Made by a program: the position numbers and the translations under genes. The notes beneath the pieces are model-generated. The model ran no database searches. It worked only from the letters and a program-made list of their open reading frames with translations, and had not been told where the DNA came from. From CAVYYW01 sp963772845 (GTDB lineage Bacteria; Bacillota; Bacilli; Bacillales; Sporolactobacillaceae), in NCBI GenBank assembly GCA_963772845.1, contig CAVYYW010000014.1:310001-374000 (forward strand): a DNA stretch of 64,000 bases. The letters run 5' to 3'. Positions 36,299-46,047 of this stretch are shown here, piece after piece. Every line of letters starts with the position of its first letter. Within the stretch, counting starts at the first letter, position 1.

Positions 36299-37418
36299 AT
36301 TTATCAAAGAGTGCCGGCAATCGGGAGCAAGGCTTGGAAAGCTTCATACACCGCATGGAACATTTGATACACCCATGTTTATGCCGGTGGGGACACTAGC
36401 CACCGTTAAAACAATGAGTCCGGAAGAGTTAAAGGAAATTGGCTCACAGGTTATTCTGAGCAACACGTATCACCTCTGGCTTAGACCAGGGGAAGAAATT
36501 GTTGAAGAAGCAGGTGGCCTGCATCAGTTCATGAACTGGGATCAGGCGATATTAACCGATTCTGGAGGTTTTCAGGTTTTCAGCTTGAGTGACCTTCGTA
36601 AAATTACAGAAGAAGGCGTTCATTTTCGCAATCATTTAAGTGGGGAAAAACTCTTTTTAAGTCCGGAGAAATCCGTCCATATTCAGAATTCCCTTGGTTC
36701 AGATATCATGATGGCTTTTGATGAATGTCCGCCTTATCCAGCGGAGCATTCTTATATGAAAGCTTCAGTTGAAAGAACAAGCAGGTGGGCAGAGCGCTGT
36801 CTTAATGCTAACCTTCACCCGGACAGGCAGGCACTGTTTGGAATTGTACAAGGCGGAGAATATGAGGAATTGCGCAAACAATCAGCAAGGGATTTGACCT
36901 CTCTAGGCTTTCCGGGGTATGCTATTGGAGGACTTTCTGTCGGCGAGCCGAAAGATGTCATGAATCGCGTGCTTGATTTTACGACACCTTGGCTTCCAAG
37001 TGATAAGCCTAGATATCTTATGGGCGTTGGCTCTCCAGATTCCCTGATCGACGGTTCAATTAGGGGAATTGACATGTTTGACTGCGTGCTCCCAACCAGA
37101 ATTGCAAGAAATGGGACATGCATGACCAGCAATGGTCGTCTGGTTGTCCGTAACAGTAAATACTCTCGTGATTTCGGACCGCTTGACGAAAACTGTGACT
37201 GTCATGTGTGTAAAACCTACTCAAGAGCTTATATTAGACATTTGGTGAAAGCTAACGAAACGTTCGGCTTTCGGTTGACAACTTATCATAATCTATATTT
37301 TTTGTTAAACTTGATGAAGCAGGTTCGCGAAGCCATAAAAGAAGACCGGCTGCTCGATTTTAGGGAAGCTTTCTTTGAACAATATGGATTTAATAAGCCT
37401 AATGCTAAAAACTTTTGA
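36279..37418 (+). CDS. tgt: Queuine/preQ1 tRNA-guanine transglycosylase
   Basis: Tgt exchanges guanine-34 for preQ1 in tRNAs with GUN anticodons. The 379 aa include the general-acid region LTDSGGFQVFSLSDLRKI, the nucleophile aspartate in GIDMFDCVLPTR and the zinc site CDCHVCKTYSRAYIRHL. The TIM-barrel phosphate loop lies near GGLSVGEPKDVMNRVLD. It overlaps queA by 20 nt and precedes yajC. Confidence 0.97.
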   Translation: MAAVTYEFIKECRQSGARLGKLHTPHGTFDTPMFMPVGTLATVKTMSPEELKEIGSQVILSNTYHLWLRPGEEIVEEAGGLHQFMNWDQAILTDSGGFQVFSLSDLRKITEEGVHFRNHLSGEKLFLSPEKSVHIQNSLGSDIMMAFDECPPYPAEHSYMKASVERTSRWAERCLNANLHPDRQALFGIVQGGEYEELRKQSARDLTSLGFPGYAIGGLSVGEPKDVMNRVLDFTTPWLPSDKPRYLMGVGSPDSLIDGSIRGIDMFDCVLPTRIARNGTCMTSNGRLVVRNSKYSRDFGPLDENCDCHVCKTYSRAYIRHLVKANETFGFRLTTYHNLYFLLNLMKQVREAIKEDRLLDFREAFFEQYGFNKPNAKNF

Positions 37419-37440
37419 TTCTAAGAAGGAGGGTTGATTT

Positions 37441-37725
37441 ATGGGTGGAAACTGGTTAACAACAATAGGTCCTTTAATTATCTTTTTTGTTATCTTTTAC
37501 TTCCTGCTGATTCGTCCGCAGCAAAAGAGACAGAAAAAAACGCGTGAAATGCAAATGAATGTTAAACGCGGCGACTTAATCGTAACGATTGGCGGTTTGC
37601 ATGGCACGGTTGATGCTGTGGATGATCAGGAAATTACGATCAAGTGTAATGGTACAACAAAGTTGACGTTTGACAAGCAAGCTTTGCGCACCGTTACCCC
37701 GCGTGAACAAAATGAAGTTCAATAA
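37441..37725 (+). CDS. yajC: Preprotein translocase accessory subunit YajC
   Basis: YajC (YrbF) associates with SecDF and SecYEG. The 94-aa protein has one N-terminal membrane helix (GPLIIFFVIFYFLLIRPQQK) and the conserved cytoplasmic part KRGDLIVTIGGLHGTVDAV. AGAAGGAGGG precedes the ATG. secD and secF lie 2.7 kb downstream beyond a minus-strand pair. Confidence 0.95.
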   Translation: MGGNWLTTIGPLIIFFVIFYFLLIRPQQKRQKKTREMQMNVKRGDLIVTIGGLHGTVDAVDDQEITIKCNGTTKLTFDKQALRTVTPREQNEVQ

Positions 37726-37737
37726 ATGAGAAGCATG

Positions 37738-37775
37738 AAAAAGACTGGCATCCAAAAAGGGTGCCAGTCTTATTT
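37738..37775 (+). terminator. Terminator between convergent yajC and yrzE
   Basis: AAGACTGGCA and TGCCAGTCTT flank a short loop with A-rich and T-rich sides, so it can act in both directions. Confidence 0.85.
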
Positions 37776-38164
37776 TATGCGTTGCCTTTTCTGCTGGAAA
37801 GATTCACCCCGAACATTCCTCCAAGACACATGAGTCCCACCGCCATAAGGTAAAACACTGTCTGATTAAAAGTAGGAAGCTGATGGGCAAACATTATGCG
37901 GAAGATCATGACAAGCAAGGAAAAGAACACCCCTGTAAGTCCTCCAGCAAGCCAGCCCTTAGACCTTGCCTTGCGTCCTGTAAAGACCCCTCCTGTAATT
38001 AGTGCACAGGCCGATAGCAGCGTTGGGAAGACGCCTAAATCTTTTTCTGTCAGCGGAGTAAACCTTAACAATGTAGCAAGAATAATTGTGAATAATAGCA
38101 GTAGCGCCGTGGTGCTCAACAAGCCTGATGATATTCCTTTCATCCACTGAAACATGGAACCCAT
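37775..38164 (-). CDS. yrzE: TIGR04086-family membrane protein (YrzE)
   Basis: The 129-aa protein has four membrane helices: about 10-35, 45-62 (ACALITGGVFTGRKARSKGW), 70-95 and 100-120. It matches the YrzE/TIGR04086 family, found near spoVB in Bacillales. Function unknown. In B. subtilis it is co-oriented with yajC; here it is on the minus strand downstream of spoVB, so it and spoVB may be read together across a 111-bp spacer. Confidence 0.8.
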   Translation of the reverse strand: MGSMFQWMKGISSGLLSTTALLLLFTIILATLLRFTPLTEKDLGVFPTLLSACALITGGVFTGRKARSKGWLAGGLTGVFFSLLVMIFRIMFAHQLPTFNQTVFYLMAVGLMCLGGMFGVNLSSRKGNA

Positions 38165-38275
38165 CTCCTTTTTTTAGTTGTTTTTTAAAGTGTTGCAAAA
38201 TAATTAAGTGCCATAAATAACGTAATGAAATACTTAACAGCAACAAGCATCCTTATTTAAATGAAACCATCATAC

Positions 38276-39826
38276 TTAAGCAATCCATTTTTTGATAACT
38301 GGTATGTGACGCATTTCTTCCTTGTTTAACATCTTAAACAGGAACAGAAGGCCCGTGTAAACAACGATAATACTGATGATCAGAACGCACGTCTGGGGAA
38401 GAAGTGACCATTGCTGAAGAAAATGATGACTGATATAAACGCCGTAACCAAACGTGCCAGCAATGATCAAAGTCGATTTGATCAGAGGTCGGATATTAAA
38501 AGAATAGCCAACAGCTTTCACTACCGTTCCAAAATGAAGGGCGGTTGTTAACACAATACTGACTGAGTAGCCGAGGGCGGCGCCCATAATCCCGAAAGAT
38601 GGCTGAGAAGCCAGGACAAAGATAACAAGCGTTTTGATAATTGTGCCGAACAAACTGTTCATCATTCCGGCTTTTGCCAGATCAAGGGCCTGCAGAACTG
38701 CCTGAAGCGGGCCTTGAAAGTAATAAAACATAAAAAAAGGGGCCATAACATATATAAACCTTGCTGATTGGGGGGCGTGATACATTAATGTCATCAGCGG
38801 CTCAGCAAAAATATATGCAACAATCATCGTTAGGCCGCCCGAAAGCCCTGCAATTTTTAAAGCCTGGTTGAGCCTGTAGTGTATAACGCTTTGCTGATTG
38901 TTTGCACTTGCCTCACTGATCGCAGGTACAAGAGAGATATGCAAGGCATGTGTGATAAAGCTTGGCAAGGTCAGCAAGGGGATAGCGAATCCGGCAAGTT
39001 CTCCATATTGACGGGTGGCAAGTGCGCCGGCGCCAGCAATCGCAAGACTTTGCAGAACAATAATCGGTTCAAGGAAATAAGAAACGGACCCGATCAAACG
39101 GCTACCTGTAGTTGGCAATGCAATCGACATCAACTGGACAGCAGTCTCCCTATGCCAAATTCTTTTTATCAAACGCTGTGGGCTGCCGGAAAAGGGCTGC
39201 TCTCTTCTGAATAAGACCCACATATAAATTAATGACACGGTTTCACCGACAACCCCTGCAATCATTGCACCGCTTGCTGCATATTCAATACCGAGCGGCA
39301 GAAGCCATTTAACAAATAAAAAAACAAGCATCAACCTTACACTTTGCTCCAGGCACTGGGACCAGGCATAGGGTTTCATTTTACTAAGTCCCTGAAAATA
39401 CCCTCTGATTACAGACGCCATGGCAACAACAGGGACGATGGGAATAATAGCAAGCAGGGGATACATGACCCTTGGATCAGTAAAAAGATATTTGCTGATG
39501 ATAGGAATGACGAGCAAGCTAAGGGCTGTAAAAATAACGCTTAATATACCGACGATTAAAAAAGAGACGGACAGCACCTGTCTGACTTTCTTTTTATTAC
39601 CTAGAGCATCTGCTTCAGCGACCATTTTTGAAATAGCGATCGGAAGGCCGAGCTGAGTTAAGGTAACAATCAAAAGCAGTGTTGGATAGGCCATCATATA
39701 AAGGCCGACGCCTTCTTCACCGATATAATAAGCGACAACCATTTTATTAATTACCCCAAGTATTTTGGTAATGACGCCAGCTATGGTAAGCACCATAATG
39801 CCTTGTAGAAAAGACTCCTTTTTCAT
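38276..39826 (-). CDS. spoVB: Stage V sporulation protein B, MOP-family flippase
   Basis: This is a 516-aa polytopic protein of the polysaccharide transport/MurJ-like branch of the MOP superfamily. SpoVB is needed for spore cortex synthesis, probably moving lipid-linked precursors. About 14 membrane helices are visible, beginning FLQGIMVLTIAGVITKILG, with the family segment YFQGLSKMKPYAWSQCLEQS. A possible sigma-E -10 (CATACAAG) and a 7-bp palindrome lie in the region upstream. Confidence 0.92.
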   Translation of the reverse strand: MKKESFLQGIMVLTIAGVITKILGVINKMVVAYYIGEEGVGLYMMAYPTLLLIVTLTQLGLPIAISKMVAEADALGNKKKVRQVLSVSFLIVGILSVIFTALSLLVIPIISKYLFTDPRVMYPLLAIIPIVPVVAMASVIRGYFQGLSKMKPYAWSQCLEQSVRLMLVFLFVKWLLPLGIEYAASGAMIAGVVGETVSLIYMWVLFRREQPFSGSPQRLIKRIWHRETAVQLMSIALPTTGSRLIGSVSYFLEPIIVLQSLAIAGAGALATRQYGELAGFAIPLLTLPSFITHALHISLVPAISEASANNQQSVIHYRLNQALKIAGLSGGLTMIVAYIFAEPLMTLMYHAPQSARFIYVMAPFFMFYYFQGPLQAVLQALDLAKAGMMNSLFGTIIKTLVIFVLASQPSFGIMGAALGYSVSIVLTTALHFGTVVKAVGYSFNIRPLIKSTLIIAGTFGYGVYISHHFLQQWSLLPQTCVLIISIIVVYTGLLFLFKMLNKEEMRHIPVIKKWIA

Positions 39827-40016
39827 TTTCTATCCGCCTCAGCTCATGACTTTGATTCCAGAAACAGCCTTGTATGATTCAGGACAAGGCTTTCCTGTCC
39901 ATTTACTATATGAGTACAAGGGGTGATAAAATGACTGAGAGTTTTATTGAAAGGAAAATTCTATATTTTTATCTAACTTTAATTATGCTATGATAAAAAT
40001 TATGGGGGTGAATAAC

Positions 40017-40286
40017 ATGGCGCAATCTGAGCAGTATGAGGAATGGCGGGAAACAATTCAGCCATTTTTACAAAGCAAGCTTGAAGAATTTCATTTGCTC
40101 GGTGTTACCAGAATAACTCATGATGAATTGTGGCCGTTTTTATTGCAGACAATCGCAAAAAAACATAAAAAAGAAAACCTTTCTTTTAACCAGTTTGTCA
40201 ATAGTGTGATGAAAGTTTCAGTTAATGATTATATGAATAAAATAAGAATGGAAATGTTCACCACAGCAGATCTGTTTAAAAATTAA
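40017..40286 (+). CDS. comN: Post-transcriptional regulator ComN (YrzD)
   Basis: The 89-aa protein matches ComN/YrzD, which in B. subtilis promotes accumulation of comE mRNA and localises to poles and septa with DivIVA. Conserved parts are RITHDELWPFLLQTIAKKHK and FVNSVMKVSVNDYMNKI. Start ATG 40017 (MAQSEQYEEW) follows GGGGGTG; the frame opens nine codons earlier. The comC gene usual in this chromosome region is not in the window. Confidence 0.85.
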   Translation: MAQSEQYEEWRETIQPFLQSKLEEFHLLGVTRITHDELWPFLLQTIAKKHKKENLSFNQFVNSVMKVSVNDYMNKIRMEMFTTADLFKN

Positions 40287-40305
40287 CCGCATTTTCTGGG
40301 AGAGA

Positions 40306-40335
40306 TTGACACAGTCTGGTGCGGCTGATTATAAT
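40306..40335 (+). promoter_or_regulatory. Sigma-A promoter of secD
   Basis: TTGACA, an 18-bp spacer and TATAAT lie 56 bp before the secD start. Confidence 0.75.
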
Positions 40336-40391
40336 GAAGCAATGCTTATACATAACGCGGTGAGGGTTAAAGAGAAGGGAGCAAGAGAAAT

Positions 40392-41699
40392 ATGGTGAAA
40401 AAAGGACGTATTATTTCCTTTTTCGCAATACTTGTAATACTGGGTCTGATCATAGGCTTCACAGTAAAGCCTTTATTACAAAACGTGAAGCTCGGACTGG
40501 ACTTAAAAGGCGGATTCGAAGTCCTTTATCAGGTTGAACCATTACATAAAGGTGATAAAATTACCAAAGATACAATGAAGAATGCGGTCGCTTCAATTAA
40601 TAAACGAATTAATGTCCTTGGCGTAAGCGAGCCGGAGATCTCCATTGAAAATGGCGGAGGCAAGCATAATATTCGTGTTCAGCTGCCTGGGGTCAAAAAT
40701 CAAAAGAAAGCTCGTAAATTGCTTTCGACAACAGCTAATTTGAGCTTTAGAGATGTGAATGATAACTTAATGCTGGACGGGTCTGACCTTGTTCCCGGGA
40801 AAGCTAAGGTCGGCTACGATGATTTAAATAATCCGCTTGTTACATTAAAGTTAAAAAGCGCAAGCAAGTTTGCCAGTGTTACCAAGAAAATTTCCCAAAT
40901 GCCGCCTCCGGATAATAAACTGGTTATCTGGCTTGACTATCAGAAAGGCGATTCTTATAAAAAAGAAGTTAATCAAAAGAAACCGAAATTCATTTCTGAT
41001 CCGGCAGTATCCAGTGTACTTAATACAAATAATGTTGAGATTACCGGCAACTTTACAGTTGATCGTGCCACGACTTTAAAAGATTTGTTAAATGCTGGTT
41101 CACTGCCTGTAAAACTTAAAGAAATCTACTCGACTTCTGTCGGCGCACAATTTGGACAGGACTCGATGCAGAAAACAATTTTTGCAGGGATTATTGGTAT
41201 TGCTGCTATCTTCCTTTTCATGCTGCTGTTCTATCGGTTTGGGGGATTTATAGCAGTTATCACACTTATAGCCTATATTTTCCTTGTTTTAGCTGTGTTT
41301 GTTGGGTTAAAGGCGGTTTTAACACTGCCAGGAATTGCAGCCCTGATATTAGGTGTTGGTATGGCGGTTGATGCAAACGTCATCACCCTAGAGAGAATTA
41401 AAGAAGAAATCCGATCAGGTAAATCGATTCTTTCTGCATTCAAAGCCGGAAACAGAAGGTCGCTCGGAACCATTTTTGATGCTAACCTGACGACGATTAT
41501 CGCAGCAGTCGTTATGTTCATTTATGGTACAAGTGCTGTACAAGGTTTTGCTGTTATGCTGATTGTAAGTATCGTTGTCAGCTTTATAACAGCGGTATTC
41601 GGTGCCAGGCTTTTACTTGGGCTTTGGGTAGGCAGCAAGGCATTGAATAAAAAGCCGGGAGTTTTTGGTGTGAAAAAGGGTGATATTGATGAACTTTAA
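40392..41699 (+). CDS. secD: Protein translocase subunit SecD
   Basis: SecD uses proton flux with SecF to help release exported proteins on the outer face. The 435-aa protein has an N-terminal helix, the signature LGLDLKGGFEVLYQV, and a periplasmic-side P1 domain. Five further helices include LGVGMAVDANVITLERIKEE, the conserved SecD motif. Unlike B. subtilis, where SecDF is one chain, SecD ends here and SecF starts within its last 11 nt with its own SD. Confidence 0.95.
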   Translation: MVKKGRIISFFAILVILGLIIGFTVKPLLQNVKLGLDLKGGFEVLYQVEPLHKGDKITKDTMKNAVASINKRINVLGVSEPEISIENGGGKHNIRVQLPGVKNQKKARKLLSTTANLSFRDVNDNLMLDGSDLVPGKAKVGYDDLNNPLVTLKLKSASKFASVTKKISQMPPPDNKLVIWLDYQKGDSYKKEVNQKKPKFISDPAVSSVLNTNNVEITGNFTVDRATTLKDLLNAGSLPVKLKEIYSTSVGAQFGQDSMQKTIFAGIIGIAAIFLFMLLFYRFGGFIAVITLIAYIFLVLAVFVGLKAVLTLPGIAALILGVGMAVDANVITLERIKEEIRSGKSILSAFKAGNRRSLGTIFDANLTTIIAAVVMFIYGTSAVQGFAVMLIVSIVVSFITAVFGARLLLGLWVGSKALNKKPGVFGVKKGDIDEL

Positions 41700-42597
41700 A
41701 AAGTTTGATTTTGTAGGAAACCGCCGCAAATTTTTTGTTTTTTCGTCACTGCTTACAATAATCGGCATCATCGTCCTCTTCGTGTTCGGCATGAATCTGG
41801 GCATTGATTTTACGAGCGGCACACGTGTAGATATAGAAGGGCAGCATACGCTTAAAATAAATGAGGTAAAGAAAACGTTTAATGAACTTGGCTATCAGCC
41901 TGATCAGGCACTGCTAAACGGCAACAGTCACAATGTGGCAACTGTAAGATTAAATAAGGTATTAAACCAGGATCAAATTGCTGACGTGAAGTCAGCGGTT
42001 AAGCAGAAGTTTGGTATTGCGCCTAATGTAAGTACGGTCTCCCCTCAGGTTGGACGTGATCTTGCGAAAAATGCCATTTGGGCGATCGTCATATCTTCTG
42101 TATTTATTATCATTTACGTTTGGATCCGATTTGAATTTTTGCAAGGGCTGGCGGCGATTCTTGCTCTTTTGCATGATGCTTTCTTTATCGTCACGATTTT
42201 TAGCATTTTTCATATCGAAGTAAACATTGTGTTTATCGCAGCGGTCTTAACAATCGTAGGCTATTCAATTAACGATACGATCGTGACCTTTGACCGCCTA
42301 AGAGAAAACATGCGGCTGTCCAAAAAAACACCGCGAACATTTGAAGAACTTTCTTATATTGCAAATCTTGGTATACAGCAAACATTAACAAGGTCAGTAA
42401 ATACCGTTATGACGGTGCTACTGCCGGTTATTGCGCTGCTGATCTTTGGAAGCACGTCCATCAGGGAATTTACCATTGCATTATTTATAGGATTAATTGT
42501 CGGCGTCTACTCGTCTATTTTTATCGCGTCCCCATTATGGGTAGTTATGAAGGCGAGCGCTAACAAACGGAAAAAGAAAAAACCTGTTCAAGCCTAA
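41689..42597 (+). CDS. secF: Protein translocase subunit SecF
   Basis: The 302-aa partner of SecD has six membrane helices. It begins MNFKKFDFVGNRRKFF, then MNLGIDFTSGTRVDIEG and the core motif VGYSINDTIVTFDRLREN. AAAGGGTGAT about 8 nt before ATG 41689 supports a real, separate start. Together SecD and SecF equal the length of a fused SecDF. Confidence 0.95.
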   Translation: MNFKKFDFVGNRRKFFVFSSLLTIIGIIVLFVFGMNLGIDFTSGTRVDIEGQHTLKINEVKKTFNELGYQPDQALLNGNSHNVATVRLNKVLNQDQIADVKSAVKQKFGIAPNVSTVSPQVGRDLAKNAIWAIVISSVFIIIYVWIRFEFLQGLAAILALLHDAFFIVTIFSIFHIEVNIVFIAAVLTIVGYSINDTIVTFDRLRENMRLSKKTPRTFEELSYIANLGIQQTLTRSVNTVMTVLLPVIALLIFGSTSIREFTIALFIGLIVGVYSSIFIASPLWVVMKASANKRKKKKPVQA

Positions 42598-42616
42598 ACT
42601 GAATGGATGTCATCTT

Positions 42617-42656
42617 ATGCCCCTTTGCACATGATCGCTGCAAGGGGGTATTCTTT
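42617..42656 (+). terminator. Probable terminator after secF
   Basis: CCCCTTTGCA pairs with TGCAAGGGG around a short loop; the T-tail is weak. Confidence 0.5.
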
Positions 42657-42727
42657 ATGTACGGCTTAAAATGGGCAGGAACAGGGTATAGTTTTAGAGA
42701 GTAATAATGATAAAAAGGGGTGAGCTT

Positions 42728-43087
42728 ATGAAAGGACAATGGGGAATTTTATTGGCTTTGGTGGTTGTTTTGATTATTGCTATTTTTTCTGTCATTAATG
42801 TAGATCCAGTAACGGTCCATTACCTATTCGGTACGTCACAATGGCCGTTAATATTAGTTATTATCGTTTCGGCACTGCTTGGTGCATTAATGGTTGGATT
42901 CATCGGGATATTCAGAGTGTACCGTCTGCAGCGTGAGCTGAAAAATAAGAAAGCTGAATTAAAACAGTACAGCACGCCAGATGGGATGCCTTCCAGAGCG
43001 GAAAGAAAACATTCACATGGCAATAAAGACGTGGCCGGTAGCCGAACAGAGGAGAAAATGAAGGATAAAAACGATCTTTCAAAATAG
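42728..43087 (+). CDS. LapA-domain membrane protein (YrvD-like)
   Basis: The 119-aa protein has two membrane helices (ILLALVVVLIIAIFSVIN and WPLILVIIVSALLGALMVGF) followed by a charged coiled-coil tail of about 60 residues. It fits the LapA/DUF1049 family; its Bacillus counterpart YrvD lies between secDF and recJ. Start ATG 42728 follows AAAGGGGTGAG. Function unknown. Confidence 0.8.
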   Translation: MKGQWGILLALVVVLIIAIFSVINVDPVTVHYLFGTSQWPLILVIIVSALLGALMVGFIGIFRVYRLQRELKNKKAELKQYSTPDGMPSRAERKHSHGNKDVAGSRTEEKMKDKNDLSK

Positions 43088-43150
43088 GCGAGTGTTGCCG
43101 CCGCATGATCGCCTCATGTATAATGGTGAAAGCTTATATGGGGTGATCAC

Positions 43151-45505
43151 ATGTTAAATTCAAAAAATGAATGGCTTTATAAAGAAAAAAACAATGAACA
43201 GGCAAATAAACTTGCCGAGGCACTTCAGGTGCCATACATAATTGGAGAATTGCTTCTGCAAAGAGGTTTATCTTCTGTGGAGCAGGCTTCTGAATTCTTA
43301 CATAATCAAAAAGGCAAGGTTCATGATCCGTTTCTGTTAGATGGCATGGCTGTCGTTAAAGCAAGAATTCAAAAGGCTATAGAGAAGCAGGAAAAAATTC
43401 TGATCTTTGGAGATTACGATGCAGATGGGGTGAGTTCTACTGCCCTGATGGTTAGAGCACTAAAAGAGCATGGGGCGAATGTGTCTTTTTATATTCCTGA
43501 CCGATTTAAAGAAGGGTATGGTCCAAATATCCCCGCTTTAAAGGAAGCAATAAAAAAAGGATTTCAGCTTGTCATAACAGTGGATACTGGCATTTCTGCA
43601 GTGGATGAAGCAGCATTCGCCAAAGAGTCCGGTCTTGATTATATTGTGACTGATCACCATGAACCGCCTCCTGAACTTCCTGATGCATTTACGATTATTA
43701 ATCCCAAAAAACCAGGGTGTCCGTATCCATTTAAATCGTTAGCAGGGGTTGGCGTTGCGCTGAAAGTGATCCAGGCTCTCTTTGGTGAAGATGCTGATGA
43801 TTATTTGGCGCTCGCAGCAATCGGCACCATTGCAGATCTTGTTCCGCTTGAGGGAGAGAACCGATGGATCGCTTCGAGCGGACTTAGTAAAATGGCAACC
43901 CGAACATTTCCTGGCTTAACCGCTTTAATAGATGTGGCTGGGTTGGAGATGGAATCGATTAATGAAGAGCATATTGGATTTGCAATGGGGCCAAGAATAA
44001 ATGCTGCAGGAAGAATGACGCACGCCAGCTCAGCGGCTCAGCTATTTATTACTGATGATGATGAGGAAGCCAAGCAGCTTGCTTCTGATCTAGATCGCTT
44101 AAATAAAGAACGTAAAAGCGTGGTGGAAGATATTACTGCCGCGGCAATGATTCAGGCGGAAACTCAGCGTAAAAATAAACAGGATGTTCTTGTGATATCG
44201 GGAGAAAACTGGCACGAAGGCGTCGTCGGTATTGTTGCTTCACGTGTCGTTGAGAAATTTTACCGTCCCGCAATTATCCTTTCGATAGATTCTGAGACTG
44301 GTAAGGCAAAAGGGTCAGCTCGCTCCGTCGAAGGATTTGATGTTTTTCAAGCTCTATCTTCTTGCAGAGCACTTTTGCCTCATTTTGGCGGCCACCCTAT
44401 GGCTGCAGGTATGAGCCTGTCAGTAGAAGACATTCCTCTTTTGGAGACGCGGCTGAATGAGTGGGCCGCTGCCAATGCAGCTGCACACGTGTTTATTCCA
44501 AAAGTTTCAGTAGACAGTGTGTGCAGAATTGAAGATGTTTCACTTGAGCTGATAGAAACCTTGCAGATGATGGCGCCATTTGGTGTTGGAAATCCAAAGC
44601 CTGTTTTTGCTATAAAGGATGCAAAGCTTTCTCAGCTTAGGCAGATTGGGAAGAATAAAGATCATTTAAAACTCGTCTTTTCTGAAGGGGAGCAGATGCT
44701 TGATGCCATTGCTTTCCAAAAAGGCCATCTTAGCCAAGAGATTGCAAAGGAAGTCTCTGTTTCTGTACTCGGCGAACTTTCCATCAATGAATGGAACGGC
44801 TACCGCAAGCCACAGATGCTTGTAAAAGATTTAGCTGTGGAGGAGTGGCAGTTATTTGACTGGAGAAGCGAAAGGGATCTTCCCAGACTAGCGGCGCTGC
44901 TCCCGGTAAATAAGGTAAAAATCATTGCCTTTCATGAAGAAACTGTCCTGTCCGCAACTGGCGCTTTCGGAGACATGATTGTTGAAATGGCCATGAATCT
45001 ATCTGCTCCCGAGTTACAGGGCCATTATGTTCTTTTTCTTGATATACCCGATGATCTGGAAGACCTTTCGAGACTATTAGATACAGAAAATTTTCCTGAA
45101 AGGATTTATGCGGCTTTTAAAACGGAGTCCTCCCAATATTTTTCAGGTGTCCCTTCAAGAGAACAGTTCAAAAAAGTGTATGCTTTCCTTAATAAATACC
45201 AGCCCGTTAACCAGTCAGCAATTGATCGACGTCTATCAAGTCTTACAGGAATAAGCGTGCCTAATATTAAATTCATTATTCAAGTGTTTTTTGATCTTAA
45301 TTTTGTTAAAATAGACAATGGTCTTCTTTCTGTAGCAGATCATGCGGAAAAAAAGGATTTAACTGCATCTGAAAGCTATAAAATGAGGGTAAAACAAATA
45401 GAAACCGAAGAAACGTTATGTTACTCCTCTTATTCTTCACTGAAACAATGGATGAAGGAAACGAGTAAAGAGCGAACCGAAGCCAAGGAGGCAACAAGCA
45501 AATGA
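43151..45505 (+). CDS. recJ: Single-stranded-DNA-specific exonuclease RecJ
   Basis: RecJ degrades single-stranded DNA 5' to 3' in recombination and mismatch repair. The 784-aa protein has the DHH phosphoesterase motifs FGDYDADGVSSTAL, VTVDTGISA, DYIVTDHHEPPPELP and the DHHA1 region PHFGGHPMAAGMSL. An OB-fold follows (about 455-560), and then a C-terminal extension typical of Bacillus RecJ (YrvE). It overlaps apt by 4 nt. Confidence 0.95.
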   Translation: MLNSKNEWLYKEKNNEQANKLAEALQVPYIIGELLLQRGLSSVEQASEFLHNQKGKVHDPFLLDGMAVVKARIQKAIEKQEKILIFGDYDADGVSSTALMVRALKEHGANVSFYIPDRFKEGYGPNIPALKEAIKKGFQLVITVDTGISAVDEAAFAKESGLDYIVTDHHEPPPELPDAFTIINPKKPGCPYPFKSLAGVGVALKVIQALFGEDADDYLALAAIGTIADLVPLEGENRWIASSGLSKMATRTFPGLTALIDVAGLEMESINEEHIGFAMGPRINAAGRMTHASSAAQLFITDDDEEAKQLASDLDRLNKERKSVVEDITAAAMIQAETQRKNKQDVLVISGENWHEGVVGIVASRVVEKFYRPAIILSIDSETGKAKGSARSVEGFDVFQALSSCRALLPHFGGHPMAAGMSLSVEDIPLLETRLNEWAAANAAAHVFIPKVSVDSVCRIEDVSLELIETLQMMAPFGVGNPKPVFAIKDAKLSQLRQIGKNKDHLKLVFSEGEQMLDAIAFQKGHLSQEIAKEVSVSVLGELSINEWNGYRKPQMLVKDLAVEEWQLFDWRSERDLPRLAALLPVNKVKIIAFHEETVLSATGAFGDMIVEMAMNLSAPELQGHYVLFLDIPDDLEDLSRLLDTENFPERIYAAFKTESSQYFSGVPSREQFKKVYAFLNKYQPVNQSAIDRRLSSLTGISVPNIKFIIQVFFDLNFVKIDNGLLSVADHAEKKDLTASESYKMRVKQIETEETLCYSSYSSLKQWMKETSKERTEAKEATSK

Positions 45506-46014
45506 ATTATAAAGAGTATATTGAAATAGTGGAAGATTTCCCGAAAAAAGGAATTGTATTCAAGGATATTACCCCGCTTATGCAAGATGGCGAAGCGTAT
45601 AAAAAGGCAATCGACGAAATTGTTCAGTATACAAAAGAAAAAAATGCAGATGTCATTGTTGGACCAGAAGCACGGGGATTCGTCGTCGGCTGCCCTGCAT
45701 CTTATGCGCTGAATATCGGGTTTGTCCCTGTCAGAAAAGAAGGAAAGCTTCCTAGAGAGGTTGTTTCCACAACTTATGGCAAAGAATACGGTAAAGATAT
45801 CCTAACTATTCATAAAGACGCAATCAAGCCTGGACAAAAAGTCGTTATTACGGATGACCTTCTTGCCACTGGGGGAACGATTCGAGCCACCATTAATCTG
45901 GTTGAAAAACTAGGCGGTGAAGTCGTTGGACTCGCCTTTATGATTGAACTTAAAAACCTGAATGGTAGAGAAAAACTTGACCGGTATGATATATTTACTT
46001 TAATGCAATATTAA
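45502..46014 (+). CDS. apt: Adenine phosphoribosyltransferase
   Basis: Apt salvages adenine to AMP with PRPP. The 170 aa include IVFKDITPLM, the PRPP-binding loop VVITDDLLATGGTI and VGPEARGFVVG. The ribosome site AAGGAGG lies inside the end of recJ and the ATG overlaps the recJ stop. A small terminator follows before relA. Confidence 0.97.
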   Translation: MNYKEYIEIVEDFPKKGIVFKDITPLMQDGEAYKKAIDEIVQYTKEKNADVIVGPEARGFVVGCPASYALNIGFVPVRKEGKLPREVVSTTYGKEYGKDILTIHKDAIKPGQKVVITDDLLATGGTIRATINLVEKLGGEVVGLAFMIELKNLNGREKLDRYDIFTLMQY

Positions 46015-46018
46015 TATT

Positions 46019-46047
46019 TAAGAGTGCTCTGACGGAGCGCTCTTTGT
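46019..46047 (+). terminator. Terminator after apt
   Basis: AAGAGTGCTC and GAGCGCTCTT form a short stem followed by a weak T-tract. Confidence 0.65.
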
